This document shows, piece after piece, positions 34,971-43,779 of a stretch of 64,000 nt of DNA (position 1 is its first letter; every line of letters starts with the position of its first letter). The notes under the pieces were generated by a model. It searched no databases. It was not told the DNA's origin and was given only the letters and a program-made list of their open reading frames with translations. The DNA is taken from positions 62,001-126,000 of the forward strand of contig NZ_VTOW01000003.1 of NCBI RefSeq assembly GCF_012184425.1, given 5' to 3'. Source of the stretch: Candidatus Manganitrophus noduliformans (lineage in GTDB: Bacteria > Nitrospirota > Nitrospiria > SBBL01 > Manganitrophaceae). Position numbers and translations under genes: made by a program.

Positions 34971-36686
34971 ATGTCGAAAGAGGGGAAAAGAAGACTGGTT
35001 TTCGGGGTCACCCTGCTTCTGATCGTGGGACTCACGTATGCGATCGGCCGGAGGTTGGAGTTCCCGACGGTAAAGATCGAGTTCGATACGGCCCTCTCCA
35101 AACTTCCGTTCTATGCGGCCTACTCGACACTCCGAATGCTTTTCGCCTATTTCATCGCGTTTTTGTTTTCCGTTTCCTACGGCTACATCGCTGCAACCGT
35201 GAAGAAAGCGGAAGGTCCCATGATCGCCGTCCTTGACGTCCTCCAATCGATCCCCATCCTCGGGTTTTTCCCGGTGGCCGTTTTTTTCTTCGTCAATCTT
35301 TTTCAGGGAAGCCGGTTGGGGGTGGAGCTTGCGAGTGTCCTCCTGATCTTCACGTCGATGGCATGGAACATGGCCTTCGGCACGTACGAATCATTCAAAA
35401 CCGTTCCGAACGATCTGATCGAGGCCGCCGACGGGCTCGGCCTTCAAGGTTGGCCCAAATTTAAAAAGGCCCTCTTTCCGATCTGCATCCCGCGGTTGAT
35501 TTATAACAGCATGATCTCCTGGGCCGGCGGCTGGTATTTTCTGATCGCCTGCGAGATTATCGCCATCGGTTCGATCCGGTATCATCTTCCCGGTTTGGGG
35601 AGCTTTTTGATCGAATCGGTCGAGGAGGGAGAACTGGGGCGGACCTTTTATGGATTGTTCGTGTTGATCGTGATCATCGTCCTTCTCGATCTTTTTATTT
35701 GGAGGCCGCTCTCGGTTTGGGGAGAAAAATTCCGATATGAAAACATTTCCGCGGAGACGGCCCCTCCCGAATCCTTTGCGCTTCAGTGGTACCGCAGGCT
35801 CCGGGTGACGAAGCGATGGCGGAGGATCAGACGGTTTCTTGCAGGACCGATCTTCCTCATCGATCCCCGCCGGTATCTTCCGCCGACCGGGAAAAGGCTG
35901 GTCCAAGAAACCCGCAAGCGAATCTGGCCCCGCCTCCGGAAAGGAATCGGTTATCTCCTCCTCGGGGGGCTCTTCCTCCTGATCGGGTGGAGCTTCGTTC
36001 TGCTTGTGAACGGATTGGGGCAACCGTTTCCTGCCGAGGCGAGGCAAATTCCGGTGGCCCTTCTCGCCTCGTTTTTGCGGTTATCGGTGGCCTATCTGAT
36101 CGCGCTCTCCTGGACCCTTCCGGTCGCCTTCTGGGTGGGAGAGAATCCGCGCGCCCTCCGGATCGTCACCCCGATCGCCGAGATCGGCGCGTCGATTCCG
36201 GCCACGGCCCTTTTCCCCTTCTTCATCGTCTTGGCCGTTCATGTGCTGGGAGGGATGAACGGCGCCGCCATTCTATTGATCTTGACCGGGATGCAATGGT
36301 ATCTTCTCTTTAATTTGATCGGGGGGGTTCAAAATATCCCGGGCGACCTCAAAGAAGCGGCAAAGGGGTTGGGGGTTTCAAGGTGGCTCTATTGGAAGCG
36401 GCTTTATCTCCCGGCCATTTTTCCCGCCCTCATCACCGGGAGCATCACCGCGTGGGGAGGCGGGTGGAACGCCCTGATCGTTTCGGAATATGTCGTCTAT
36501 CAGCGCGAGATTTATTCCGTGACCGGAATCGGGGCGATGCTCGACCGGGCGATCTACGAATCCGGAAGCGGGCAGATGATCTTGTTGTCCCTGGTGACAA
36601 TGGTTCTCGCCATCACATTGATCAATCGGTTTTTCTGGAGAAGGCTTTTTATCTATGCCGTAGAGCGGTATAAGATTGACTATTAA
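34971..36686 (+). CDS. ABC transporter permease, two fused BPD domains (NitT/TauT type)
   Basis: A 571-residue inner-membrane protein made of two permease halves, each with about six helices. Each half holds the ATPase-contact loop: EAADGLGLQGWPKFKKALFP in the first and EAAKGLGVSRWLYWKRLYLP in the second. A basic linker (about 270-330) joins them. The fold is that of nitrate/sulfonate/taurine-type importers. ATG 34971 follows GAGGG at 7 bp; an in-frame TTG at 34917 would add 18 residues. No substrate-binding protein is encoded nearby, so the substrate is unknown. The ATPase gene follows directly. Confidence 0.88.
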   Translation: MSKEGKRRLVFGVTLLLIVGLTYAIGRRLEFPTVKIEFDTALSKLPFYAAYSTLRMLFAYFIAFLFSVSYGYIAATVKKAEGPMIAVLDVLQSIPILGFFPVAVFFFVNLFQGSRLGVELASVLLIFTSMAWNMAFGTYESFKTVPNDLIEAADGLGLQGWPKFKKALFPICIPRLIYNSMISWAGGWYFLIACEIIAIGSIRYHLPGLGSFLIESVEEGELGRTFYGLFVLIVIIVLLDLFIWRPLSVWGEKFRYENISAETAPPESFALQWYRRLRVTKRWRRIRRFLAGPIFLIDPRRYLPPTGKRLVQETRKRIWPRLRKGIGYLLLGGLFLLIGWSFVLLVNGLGQPFPAEARQIPVALLASFLRLSVAYLIALSWTLPVAFWVGENPRALRIVTPIAEIGASIPATALFPFFIVLAVHVLGGMNGAAILLILTGMQWYLLFNLIGGVQNIPGDLKEAAKGLGVSRWLYWKRLYLPAIFPALITGSITAWGGGWNALIVSEYVVYQREIYSVTGIGAMLDRAIYESGSGQMILLSLVTMVLAITLINRFFWRRLFIYAVERYKIDY

Positions 36687-36687
36687 A

Positions 36688-37437
36688 ATGGATCTACTCG
36701 AAGTCGAAAAGGTTTCCAAGTCATTTCATCAGAACGGGACCCCGATGCCGGTTCTGAGAGAAGTTTCTTTCAGCGTCAGGGAGGGGGAGTTTGTCGCTTT
36801 GGTCGGTCCCTCCGGCTCCGGAAAGAGCACCCTTTTGAGAATCATCAACGGCCTGATTCCCCCTACGGAGGGGAGGATCCTCTATCAAGGCAGAGAGCTC
36901 CGCTCCGTTAATCTCGATTCGGCGATCGTTTTCCAATCGTTCGCGCTTTTCCCTTGGTTGACCGTCTTGGGAAATGTCGAATTGGGCCTTGAGGCCCGCG
37001 GGCTTCCGATCGAAGTGAGGAGAAAGAGGGCGATCCACTTTATCGAGAAGGTCGGGCTCGACGGTTTCGAAGAGGCCTACCCGAGAGAGCTCTCCGGAGG
37101 GATGAAACAGCGGGTCGGCATCGCCCGCGCCCTGGCCGTGGAGCCGAAGCTCCTCTGCATGGATGAGCCGTTCTCCGCGCTCGACCCCCTCACCTCGCTG
37201 GCGTTGCGGGAAGAGGTTTTGATGTTGTGGGAAGACAAGTCGATGCCGGTCAACACCATCATCATGGTAACCCATATTATTGAAGAGGCGGTCTTCATGG
37301 CCGATCGTGTCTTGGTGATGTCGACCCATCCGGGGACTCTGGTGGCCGATATCCCCATCGACGTGCCCCGTCCCCGCGACCGGAAAGATCCGGTCCTGAG
37401 TGAATTCAGTGACCGCATCTTTTCGTTGATGGCATAA
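36688..37437 (+). CDS. ABC transporter ATP-binding protein (NitT/TauT type)
   Basis: A 249-residue ATPase: Walker A GPSGSGKST, Q-loop FQSFALFPWLTV, signature LSGGMKQRVGIARAL, Walker B LLCMDEPFSALD and the switch His in MVTHIIEEA. The sequence groups with nitrate/sulfonate importer ATPases. ATG 36688 begins one base after the permease stop; a TTG at 36676 is an alternative that would overlap it. The C-terminal regulatory extension seen in some relatives is missing and is encoded separately by the next gene. Confidence 0.92.
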   Translation: MDLLEVEKVSKSFHQNGTPMPVLREVSFSVREGEFVALVGPSGSGKSTLLRIINGLIPPTEGRILYQGRELRSVNLDSAIVFQSFALFPWLTVLGNVELGLEARGLPIEVRRKRAIHFIEKVGLDGFEEAYPRELSGGMKQRVGIARALAVEPKLLCMDEPFSALDPLTSLALREEVLMLWEDKSMPVNTIIMVTHIIEEAVFMADRVLVMSTHPGTLVADIPIDVPRPRDRKDPVLSEFSDRIFSLMA

Positions 37438-37440
37438 AAC

Positions 37441-37489
37441 AGCGATCTGTATTCGGCTTCTTGGGTCCTCGAAGCCGAGATCGATCGCT
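37441..37489 (+). repeat. Strong two-step hairpin inside the ABC operon
   Basis: CGGCTTC (37454-37460) pairs with GAAGCCG (37471-37477), and AGCGATC (37441-37447) pairs with GATCGCT (37483-37489). There is no T-run. It may stabilise or process the transcript between the ATPase gene and the AAA-associated gene. Confidence 0.5.
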
Positions 37490-37505
37490 TCTAATAGGAG
37501 AGGGT

Positions 37506-38009
37506 ATGGAAGTGGAACCTTTGCCCCACGGTGTTTCGTCGAGCAAAGTGATTGGATTGTTGGAATACCTGGACGACCATCACGGGAAAGAAGACATCTA
37601 CAAGTTAGCCGAGGCGATTCATTATGAATTGGGAGAGCTTCTCGCGGTGATCAAAATGGCCGAAATGCTCGGCCTGGTGGAGACTCCCGGGGGAGATGTC
37701 GTCCTCACCGATTTGGGGCGAAAGATTCTCAAGAGCAAGGTCGCGCAGCGGAAACTGATCATCCGAGAGCAATTGAAGAAGCTGAAAATCTTCCAGCACC
37801 TCATCGAGACCTTGCAGAAATCGGAGGAGGGACGACTCAGCCGGGATGTTGTTTTGGAAGAGCTCGCCCGTCTTTATCCCCATGAGAATGCCGAGGTGCT
37901 CTTCAAGACGATCGTGAATTGGGGACGGTATGCCGAGTTGTTGGGATACAATCCCGACACGCAGACCCTCTACCTTGACGAGGAGTCCTTTCCGGCCCGG
38001 CCTCAATAA
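37506..38009 (+). CDS. AAA-associated C-terminal domain protein (ABC accessory)
   Basis: A 167-residue soluble protein whose layout matches the AAA_assoc_C domain: VIGLLEYLDDHHGKEDIYKL, IKMAEMLGLVETPGGDVVLT, and WGRYAELLGYNPDTQTLYLD. This domain is normally fused to the end of nitrate/sulfonate-type ABC ATPases, where it is thought to regulate transport. Here it is a gene of its own in the same operon. ATG 37506 follows AGGAGAGGG; upstream codons fall in a hairpin and are not used. Confidence 0.82.
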   Translation: MEVEPLPHGVSSSKVIGLLEYLDDHHGKEDIYKLAEAIHYELGELLAVIKMAEMLGLVETPGGDVVLTDLGRKILKSKVAQRKLIIREQLKKLKIFQHLIETLQKSEEGRLSRDVVLEELARLYPHENAEVLFKTIVNWGRYAELLGYNPDTQTLYLDEESFPARPQ

Positions 38010-38021
38010 AACGGCTTGTAT

Positions 38022-38052
38022 CGCCCCCTGTGATTTCGGGAGGCGCTTTTTT
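38022..38052 (+). terminator. Rho-independent terminator of the ABC operon
   Basis: A GC-rich stem (CGCCCCCT at 38022-38029 with GGGAGGCG at 38038-38045, one mismatch and one wobble) is followed by a run of six T at 38047-38052. Confidence 0.7.
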
Positions 38053-38107
38053 GTCTCCGTCTCATCGTGATGGGTTTCTTCCCACCTTATCTTATCTATA
38101 GAAAAGA

Positions 38108-38134
38108 AAGAAGCGCTGCGCTTGCGTCGCGCTA
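38108..38134 (-). repeat. Imperfect palindrome at the larC stop codon
   Basis: On the minus strand the larC TAG stop begins TAGCGCGACGC, then AA, then GCGCAGCGCT and a pyrimidine-rich tail. It could serve as the larC terminator. Fifteen bases (38108-38122) recur exactly at 6215-6229, again beside a TAG stop. Confidence 0.45.
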
Positions 38135-39289
38135 CACGTCCCGTGTGATCTCTTCCCATAAGATTTGTAAAGGCCGGCCGCTTTTTCGGGCGAGCCGGCG
38201 GACATCTTCGAATTCGGGCCGCTTCCGAACCACCCGTCCGTTTTGAGAAGCGGTTTTCACCCGGATCGATCCGTGGGGGGTCTTCTCCGTTCGGATCTCC
38301 CGCTCCAGCTTCTTCCGTCCGACCCGGAGGATCCGAGCTCCCAACGTAGTCGTCTCCGTAAAGAGGGTCTGGAGGAGATCGTGTTGTGCGGAGACGGGAC
38401 TGAGGAGGGTGATCAGGATTGCCGGCCGGCTCCGCTTCATAATGATCGGGGTTAAAAAAACATCGAGCGCGCCGGCCTGGAAGAGGGTTTCCATGACATG
38501 TTCGTACATCTGCGGATTCATATCATCGATGTTGGTTTCGATCTGGACGATTTCATCTTCGGAGAGGGGAGACGCTTGAAGGCCGATAAAAAGCCGGAGG
38601 AGATTCGGCGTCGTCCGCTCGGCGCTTCCCGCGCCATAGCCGATTTTCTCGACAGTCATTTGGGGAAGAGAAGTAAACGCCGAAGCAAGGGTGGTGATGA
38701 TCGCGGCGCCGGTCGGGGTGGTCAATTCCCCCCGCAGGCCGGTGGCATAGATCGGCGTCCCGCGAAGGAGGGCCGCGGTGGCCGGCGCGGGGATCGGAAA
38801 AAGACCGGCCCGGGTTTCGACTTCCCCGGTCCCGACGTGGATCGGAGAGGCGATGATCCGATCGATCTTCAGGAGGGAGAGTCCGATCACGGCGCCGGTC
38901 ACATCGACCAGGGTGTCGACCTCGCCGACCTCATGCAGATGGGTCTGATGGCGTTTTCGCCCATGCACCGCCGCTTCGGCTTTGACCATGCGATTGAAGA
39001 TCGACAAGGCCCGATCTTGTACCGGCTCGGAAAGGGCGCTTTTGCGAATCTGGCGCTCGATCTCGGGAAAGGTCGTCAAAGGCGGTAGATTTTTCCGGTT
39101 GAGGACATCGACTTTTGCGGCCGAGATTCCCCCTCGGCGGACGCGATGAACCTCGATCGCACAGCCGGGAAGTTTTAGCTTGGAGAGCTCTTTCTGAAAC
39201 GCGTCCGGATCCAAGCCTGCGTCGATCATGGCGCCGAGGATCATATCTCCGCTGATCCCGGAGAAACACTCAAAATAGGCGATTCGCAT
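38132..39289 (-). CDS. larC: Nickel-pincer cofactor biosynthesis protein LarC
   Basis: A 385-residue protein. N-terminal MRIAYFECFSGISGDM, then HLHEVGEVDTLVDVTGA, ASPIHVGTG and GELTTPTGAAI, and in the C-terminal half ETNIDDMNPQ, all typical of LarC. LarC inserts nickel into the pyridinium-dithiocarboxylate cofactor used by lactate racemase and related epimerases. The full protein is in one frame, whereas some lactobacilli make it by a frameshift. ATG 39289 follows AAGGA. larB lies 790 bp upstream; larE and a Lar enzyme are not in the window. Confidence 0.92.
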   Translation of the reverse strand: MRIAYFECFSGISGDMILGAMIDAGLDPDAFQKELSKLKLPGCAIEVHRVRRGGISAAKVDVLNRKNLPPLTTFPEIERQIRKSALSEPVQDRALSIFNRMVKAEAAVHGRKRHQTHLHEVGEVDTLVDVTGAVIGLSLLKIDRIIASPIHVGTGEVETRAGLFPIPAPATAALLRGTPIYATGLRGELTTPTGAAIITTLASAFTSLPQMTVEKIGYGAGSAERTTPNLLRLFIGLQASPLSEDEIVQIETNIDDMNPQMYEHVMETLFQAGALDVFLTPIIMKRSRPAILITLLSPVSAQHDLLQTLFTETTTLGARILRVGRKKLEREIRTEKTPHGSIRVKTASQNGRVVRKRPEFEDVRRLARKSGRPLQILWEEITRDV

Positions 39290-39335
39290 CTGTTCCTTCT
39301 CTTTTTTATTCCGCAATCCGAATTCTTTTCACGTT

Positions 39336-39361
39336 TAACGAATAACGAATAACGTTTTACG
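39336..39361. repeat. Short AT-rich tandem repeat (TAACGAA units)
   Basis: Two and a half direct copies of TAACGAA at 39336-39354, flanked by ACGTTT and its near-inverse, in the gap between larC and the DUF3047 gene. The base composition differs sharply from the surrounding genes. Function unknown. Confidence 0.5.
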
Positions 39362-39366
39362 ATTTT

Positions 39367-39999
39367 TTATTTGTGGGCAATGAAATCGGCAAAGTCGGCC
39401 TCGATGCTCGTCATGATGCCGATTCCATAGGCGTCCTCCGGAGGAAGTTTTCCATCGTGGAGCCGCTTGAAATCCTCCAGGACGTTGATCTTCTCGGTGA
39501 TCCACTCCCCGGCCCGGTCCGGGCCGCTTCGGACGACGATGGTGGAAGCGCCGAAGAACCCGCCGGAGGTTTCCTCTCCGGCCGGCGCCAGGCTGCTCCA
39601 GAGATACTTCGTAATCACGGGGATGCCGAAGAAATCGCGGTCGAGAGAGACATAAATGGAGGCGCGTCGTTCCTTCTGCGGATCGACCGGGACGTTCTTC
39701 ATCCGCCACTTCCAGCTCAGAAAGGGATATTCATTCGGGTTCCATTTCATCTTCTTGAAGATCCGGTTGGGCCGCCCGCTGGCCGAGATGTAAAAACCGT
39801 CCCCCTCCTTCTTAATTTGGTAAACCTGGGCGGGATCGGGGTTCTCATTTTGCGCGATCCATCCTTTCGGCAGTCCCTTCTCATCCGGGTTGGAGAAGTC
39901 CTCTAGAACGACGGAGGCGGGTTTTTCTTCCGCGAAGCCGTTTATTGAATGGAGGGAGACAAACAGACTAAAGAGAATGAAGAGAGCGCTCCGTTTCAT
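39367..39999 (-). CDS. DUF3047 exported protein
   Basis: A 210-residue protein with a signal peptide (about 1-23, ending NGFAEE). The mature part has VVLEDFSNPDEKGLPKGW, then YPFLSWKWRMKNVPVD and RRASIYVSLDRDF, the DUF3047 pattern of a beta-rich, carbohydrate-binding-like fold. Function of the family is unknown; a periplasmic location is likely. It stands between larB and larC on the same strand with gaps of 77-78 bp, so a link with cofactor synthesis is possible but may be chance. ATG 39999 gives the intact signal peptide. Confidence 0.75.
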   Translation of the reverse strand: MKRSALFILFSLFVSLHSINGFAEEKPASVVLEDFSNPDEKGLPKGWIAQNENPDPAQVYQIKKEGDGFYISASGRPNRIFKKMKWNPNEYPFLSWKWRMKNVPVDPQKERRASIYVSLDRDFFGIPVITKYLWSSLAPAGEETSGGFFGASTIVVRSGPDRAGEWITEKINVLEDFKRLHDGKLPPEDAYGIGIMTSIEADFADFIAHK

Positions 40000-40077
40000 G
40001 GCAATCCGATCTCCTTGAATAAAATTGATTCGGAGCACATCATATCAAAAGCCGGGGAGGATTGCCAAGGTGTCTTG

Positions 40078-40833
40078 TTACGATTTGCGGTCTTTTAAAA
40101 TCCGGTGGGCCAAGATCGCGGCGCCGAATCCGTTGTCGATATTCACGACCGCGAGACCGGCGGCGCAGGAGTTGAGCATGGTGAGGAGGGGAGCGATCCC
40201 GCCGAAGCTTGTTCCGTAGCCGATGCTGGTCGGGACGGCGATGACCGGTTGACCGAAGAGCCCGCCAACAACGCTCGAGAGGGCGCCGTCCATTCCGGCG
40301 ATCACGATCATCAGATCGCTCTTCTCGATTTTCTCCCGCTGGTCAAGGAGACGGTGGACCCCGGCGACGCCGACGTCGTAAAAGGGGAGGACCCGATAAC
40401 CGAGCAGTTCCGCGGTGACCTTCGCTTCTTCGGCGACCGGAAGGTCGGCGGTCCCGCCGGTGAGAAGGGCGATCTCCCCCGGCCGCCGCGCGACGCTCTT
40501 CTTTTTCAGGACGATCGTCCGGGAGAGGGGGTTGTGCTCGGCCTTCCGGAGCTTCTTGAGGATCTTCCGAGCCAGCGCCGGCTCCACCCGGGTGGCAAGG
40601 ACCGGAACTTCGGAAGCGTCGAGCTTCTGCAGGATCGTCAGAACCTGCGCCTCGGTTTTGCCGGGGCAGAAGACCACCTCCGGCATCTCTTGCCGGAGAG
40701 TTCGATGGTGATCGAGCCGCGCGAATCCCAACGACTCGTAGGGGAGATGGCGTAATCTTTCAATCGCCTCTTCAATCGGGCGTTTTCCCTCCTGGACCTC
40801 TCTCAACAACTTTTCCAGTAAATCACGATTCAT
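40078..40833 (-). CDS. larB: Nickel-pincer cofactor biosynthesis protein LarB
   Basis: A 251-residue PurE-like carboxylase/hydrolase. The C-terminal domain has LLTGGTADLPVAEEA, YDVGVAGVHRL, IVIAGMDGALSSVVGGL and VAVPTSIGYG, which distinguish LarB from true PurE. LarB carboxylates nicotinic acid adenine dinucleotide as the first step of the nickel-pincer cofactor. ATG 40833 lies inside the last codons of the Na/Pi cotransporter gene (11-bp overlap), so it is co-translated with it. Confidence 0.92.
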   Translation of the reverse strand: MNRDLLEKLLREVQEGKRPIEEAIERLRHLPYESLGFARLDHHRTLRQEMPEVVFCPGKTEAQVLTILQKLDASEVPVLATRVEPALARKILKKLRKAEHNPLSRTIVLKKKSVARRPGEIALLTGGTADLPVAEEAKVTAELLGYRVLPFYDVGVAGVHRLLDQREKIEKSDLMIVIAGMDGALSSVVGGLFGQPVIAVPTSIGYGTSFGGIAPLLTMLNSCAAGLAVVNIDNGFGAAILAHRILKDRKS

Positions 40834-42472
40834 GGGCGGCCGGTCCTGTTCCGATGACACTATGGGCGATGGAGGTGATGTGCGATGTAATTCGTTTTAA
40901 GTTGGTCAGAATATCCAAGTGGATGGAGCTCGAATCGATCGTCTCGGAGATCCCCTCATGGAGGCGGCGGATATGAGAAGCCGAGAGCTCCCGCTCCCGC
41001 TGGCGGATGCGGTTTTTCTCTTTGATGACCTGTTCGGCCATCTCCAGATCTTGCCGCTCGAAAGCATTGATCGCCATATCGAGATCATCCGAGATCAGCT
41101 TGTGAAAGTCGATCAGCTCCCTCAGGCCGACCCCGGAGAAGCGGCGGCCGCTGTAGATCCGCTTTCGCGCCAGCTCGATCAAGTTTTTGTCGATGATGTC
41201 GCCGATATTTTCGAGGTCCTTCGTCAGATCCAAGATCGCGATTTCCCGGTCGGACTCGTCGTCGGTCAACGCATTTTGCGAAAGCCGGGTCAGGTAGAGT
41301 TTGATTTCCCGGTTGAGATGATCGACCACCTCTTCCTGCCGTTCGATCTCTTCGAGGAGCGATTCATCGTTTTCGGTGAAGATGCGGGGAACCTGTTTGA
41401 ACATCCCCTGAACGAACCCTGCCATCCTCAACGCTTCGCGCGCCGCCTGCTCCAAGGCAAACGAAGGGGTCCCCAAAAGCTGGGGATCGAGGTATTTCGG
41501 CTTGGCCGGATCTTCATGAGGGGGCGGAGGGCTCACCAGCCATGAGAGCCCGCGTGCGAGGGGATCGGTCAGGGGAAGGAAGAGGGCGGCGAGGCCGAGA
41601 TTAAAAAAGGTGTGGGCGTTCGCGATCTGGCGGGGAAGGGTCGATGCCGTTTCGGTGATCCACGATGCGAACGGAGAGAGAAACGGGTAGATCAACAGGG
41701 CGCCGATCAGCTTGGAGAGAACATGGGCCATCGCGACCCGTCTCGCCTCGACCGAGGCGCCGAAGCTGGCGAACCAGGCGGGGGCGGAGGTCCCGATGTT
41801 CGCCCCCAAGATAATCGGCAAGGCGCCCTTCAATGTGAGGAGTCCCTCTCCTCCCATCGCCAGGGCGATTCCGAGGGTCGCGGCGCTGCTGTGCAGAAGG
41901 GCGGTAATGGCCGCCGCCACGACGATTCCAATCAGGGGAGCGTCCTCCACCGATCGCAACATCTCCTGAACCCAGGGCTGGGACTGTATCGGCCGCATTC
42001 CCTGGGTCAGCATGTCGAGCGCCAGAAAGATAAATCCGAACCCCAAAATGGCGATGCCGGCCGATTTGGCTTTTTTCCTTTTTGCCATCGCCTGGATCAG
42101 GAAACCGGCGGCGATAATCAGCGGCGAGAGCCGGTGGATCTGAAATGCAATCAGCTGGACGGTGAGGGTCGTTCCGATATCGGCCCCGAGGATGATCGGG
42201 ATCGCCTGGGAGAGGGAGATCAAACCGGCGCGGGTCAATCCCACCAGCAAGATGGTCGTCGCGCTGCTGCTCTGCATGACGGCGGAGAGAAAAGCGCCGA
42301 ATCCGGTCGCCAAGATTTTATTGCGACTGACGGAGCTGATCAAGGATCTCAGCCCTTTTCCGGCCAGATCCTGAAGGCCGCTTCCGGCCAACTGAAGTCC
42401 GTGCAGGAGAATGGCGATCCCTCCCGCCAGGAGAAAGAGGACAAAGAGCGCCGATCCGATATCCTCCGTCAT
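40823..42472 (-). CDS. Na/Pi cotransporter family protein with PhoU-like domain
   Basis: A 549-residue inner-membrane protein. Two inverted transport repeats carry AVMQSSSATTILLVG and ALLHSSAATLGIAL, the QSSS-type motifs of Na/phosphate cotransporters. The cytoplasmic C-terminal part (about 350-545) is helical and PhoU-like, with LTKDLENIGDIID. Such proteins import or balance phosphate using Na; some are exporters. It overlaps gpsA at its start (ATGA) and larB at its end. Confidence 0.9.
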   Translation of the reverse strand: MTEDIGSALFVLFLLAGGIAILLHGLQLAGSGLQDLAGKGLRSLISSVSRNKILATGFGAFLSAVMQSSSATTILLVGLTRAGLISLSQAIPIILGADIGTTLTVQLIAFQIHRLSPLIIAAGFLIQAMAKRKKAKSAGIAILGFGFIFLALDMLTQGMRPIQSQPWVQEMLRSVEDAPLIGIVVAAAITALLHSSAATLGIALAMGGEGLLTLKGALPIILGANIGTSAPAWFASFGASVEARRVAMAHVLSKLIGALLIYPFLSPFASWITETASTLPRQIANAHTFFNLGLAALFLPLTDPLARGLSWLVSPPPPHEDPAKPKYLDPQLLGTPSFALEQAAREALRMAGFVQGMFKQVPRIFTENDESLLEEIERQEEVVDHLNREIKLYLTRLSQNALTDDESDREIAILDLTKDLENIGDIIDKNLIELARKRIYSGRRFSGVGLRELIDFHKLISDDLDMAINAFERQDLEMAEQVIKEKNRIRQRERELSASHIRRLHEGISETIDSSSIHLDILTNLKRITSHITSIAHSVIGTGPAAHES

Positions 42473-43500
42473 CGCTTCTCTCTCGTCCGCTTGACCTTCA
42501 GCGGGATCTCTCCCCCCCGCGCGATCTTCATCAGATCCATCACCGCCTGTTTGATCGGTTTTCCTTCAAAAAGAATTCGATGAATCTCCCGCACGATCGG
42601 CATCTCGACCTTGTATTTCAGCGAGAGGGCATAGGCCGATTCGGTGGTATGGACTCCTTCCGCCACCATTTGGGTCTGCTTGAGAATCTGGGGCAAAGGG
42701 ACCCCCTTCCCGATCTCCTCGCCGACCCTTCGGTTGCGGGAGAGCGCGCCGCTGCAGGTCAGAAAGAGATCGCCCATGCCGGAGAGGCCGTAAAAGGTGT
42801 TGATATCGGCTCCCATCGCAAGGCCGAGGCGGGCCATTTCGGAGAGACCCCGCGTCATCAAGACCGCTTTCGTATTGTATCCGAAGCCGAGCCCGTCCGA
42901 ACCGCCGGCGGCCAGTGCGATCACGTTCTTGATCGCCCCTCCGAGCTGGACGCCGATCAGGTCGGCGCTTAAGAAGAGCCGGAAGAACGGGGTGGAGAAA
43001 ATATTTTGAACGCGTGCGGCCAGACGCGTGTCGGCGGCGGCCAGGGCCACGGCGGTCGGGTGTTCAAGGACCACCTCTTTCGCGAAGCTCGGTCCGGAGA
43101 GGACGGCGATCCGGTCTGCATTTTTTCTCTGAAGGGCCTCGCGGATGACCTCGGAAATCAGCTTCAGGCTCTTTCGCTCGATCCCTTTGGTTGCGCTGAT
43201 GATCGGGATTTCGGGGGAAAGAAAGGGACGCATTTGAACCAAGACGTCGCGAGCGACATGGGAAGGGACGGCGAAGAGGACGTACCGCGCTCCCGAAAGG
43301 GTTTTCGTCAGATCCGAACTCGCGGAGAGGTTTCTCGGAAGGGAAAACCCGGGAAGGTAAAGGCTGTTTTCATGCCGACGTCGAATTGATTCGGCGACTT
43401 CTTTTTCGTAAACCCAGAGGGAAACCGAATGACCTTTTCGGGCCAGCAGACCTGCCAGCGCCGTCCCCCAACTTCCTCCGCCGATGACGGCAATGTTCAT
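42469..43500 (-). CDS. gpsA: Glycerol-3-phosphate dehydrogenase [NAD(P)+]
   Basis: A 343-residue cytoplasmic enzyme. The NAD site is IAVIGGGSWGTALAGLL; SATKGIERKSLKLISEV, LSGPSFAKEV and GGAIKNVIALAAG (catalytic Lys) follow, then SGMGDLFLTCSG and RNRRVGEEIGKG. It reduces dihydroxyacetone phosphate for phospholipid synthesis. ATG 43500 follows GGAG at 5 bp. A consensus promoter lies at 43534-43562, and the gene opens the gpsA, Na/Pi, larB string. Confidence 0.96.
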   Translation of the reverse strand: MNIAVIGGGSWGTALAGLLARKGHSVSLWVYEKEVAESIRRRHENSLYLPGFSLPRNLSASSDLTKTLSGARYVLFAVPSHVARDVLVQMRPFLSPEIPIISATKGIERKSLKLISEVIREALQRKNADRIAVLSGPSFAKEVVLEHPTAVALAAADTRLAARVQNIFSTPFFRLFLSADLIGVQLGGAIKNVIALAAGGSDGLGFGYNTKAVLMTRGLSEMARLGLAMGADINTFYGLSGMGDLFLTCSGALSRNRRVGEEIGKGVPLPQILKQTQMVAEGVHTTESAYALSLKYKVEMPIVREIHRILFEGKPIKQAVMDLMKIARGGEIPLKVKRTREKR

Positions 43501-43533
43501 GTTTTCTCCATGTGATCGGGCCGATTGCAACTA

Positions 43534-43562
43534 ATCCTATTGCCTTTTCAAAGCCTTGTCAA
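43534..43562 (-). promoter_or_regulatory. Sigma-70 promoter of gpsA
   Basis: Minus strand: TTGACA (43562-43557), 17-bp spacer, TAGGAT (43539-43534), about 30 bp before the gpsA ATG. Confidence 0.7.
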
Positions 43563-43751
43563 GAAAGAGAACGGTTTTCGCGATCATCGATTGCGCACGC
43601 GGGAGCGACCGATTCGTTCCTGCCGGGAGGGGTTCATTCCGTTTCGAGTCCGCAGCGCACCCCCGTCTCAGGGGCCGGTTCCTCAGGCCGGGTCGATCGC
43701 ATCGCCTGATGGAACCGCATGAAAGGAGGAATGCCCGATCCGGCCAGAACA

Positions 43752-43779
43752 TTGACAAAACTCAGTAATGGGATAAACT
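43752..43779 (+). promoter_or_regulatory. Sigma-70 promoter of the TonB-dependent receptor
   Basis: TTGACA at 43752-43757, 16-bp spacer, TAAACT at 43774-43779. The leader to the ATG at 43844 would be about 58 nt. Confidence 0.6.
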
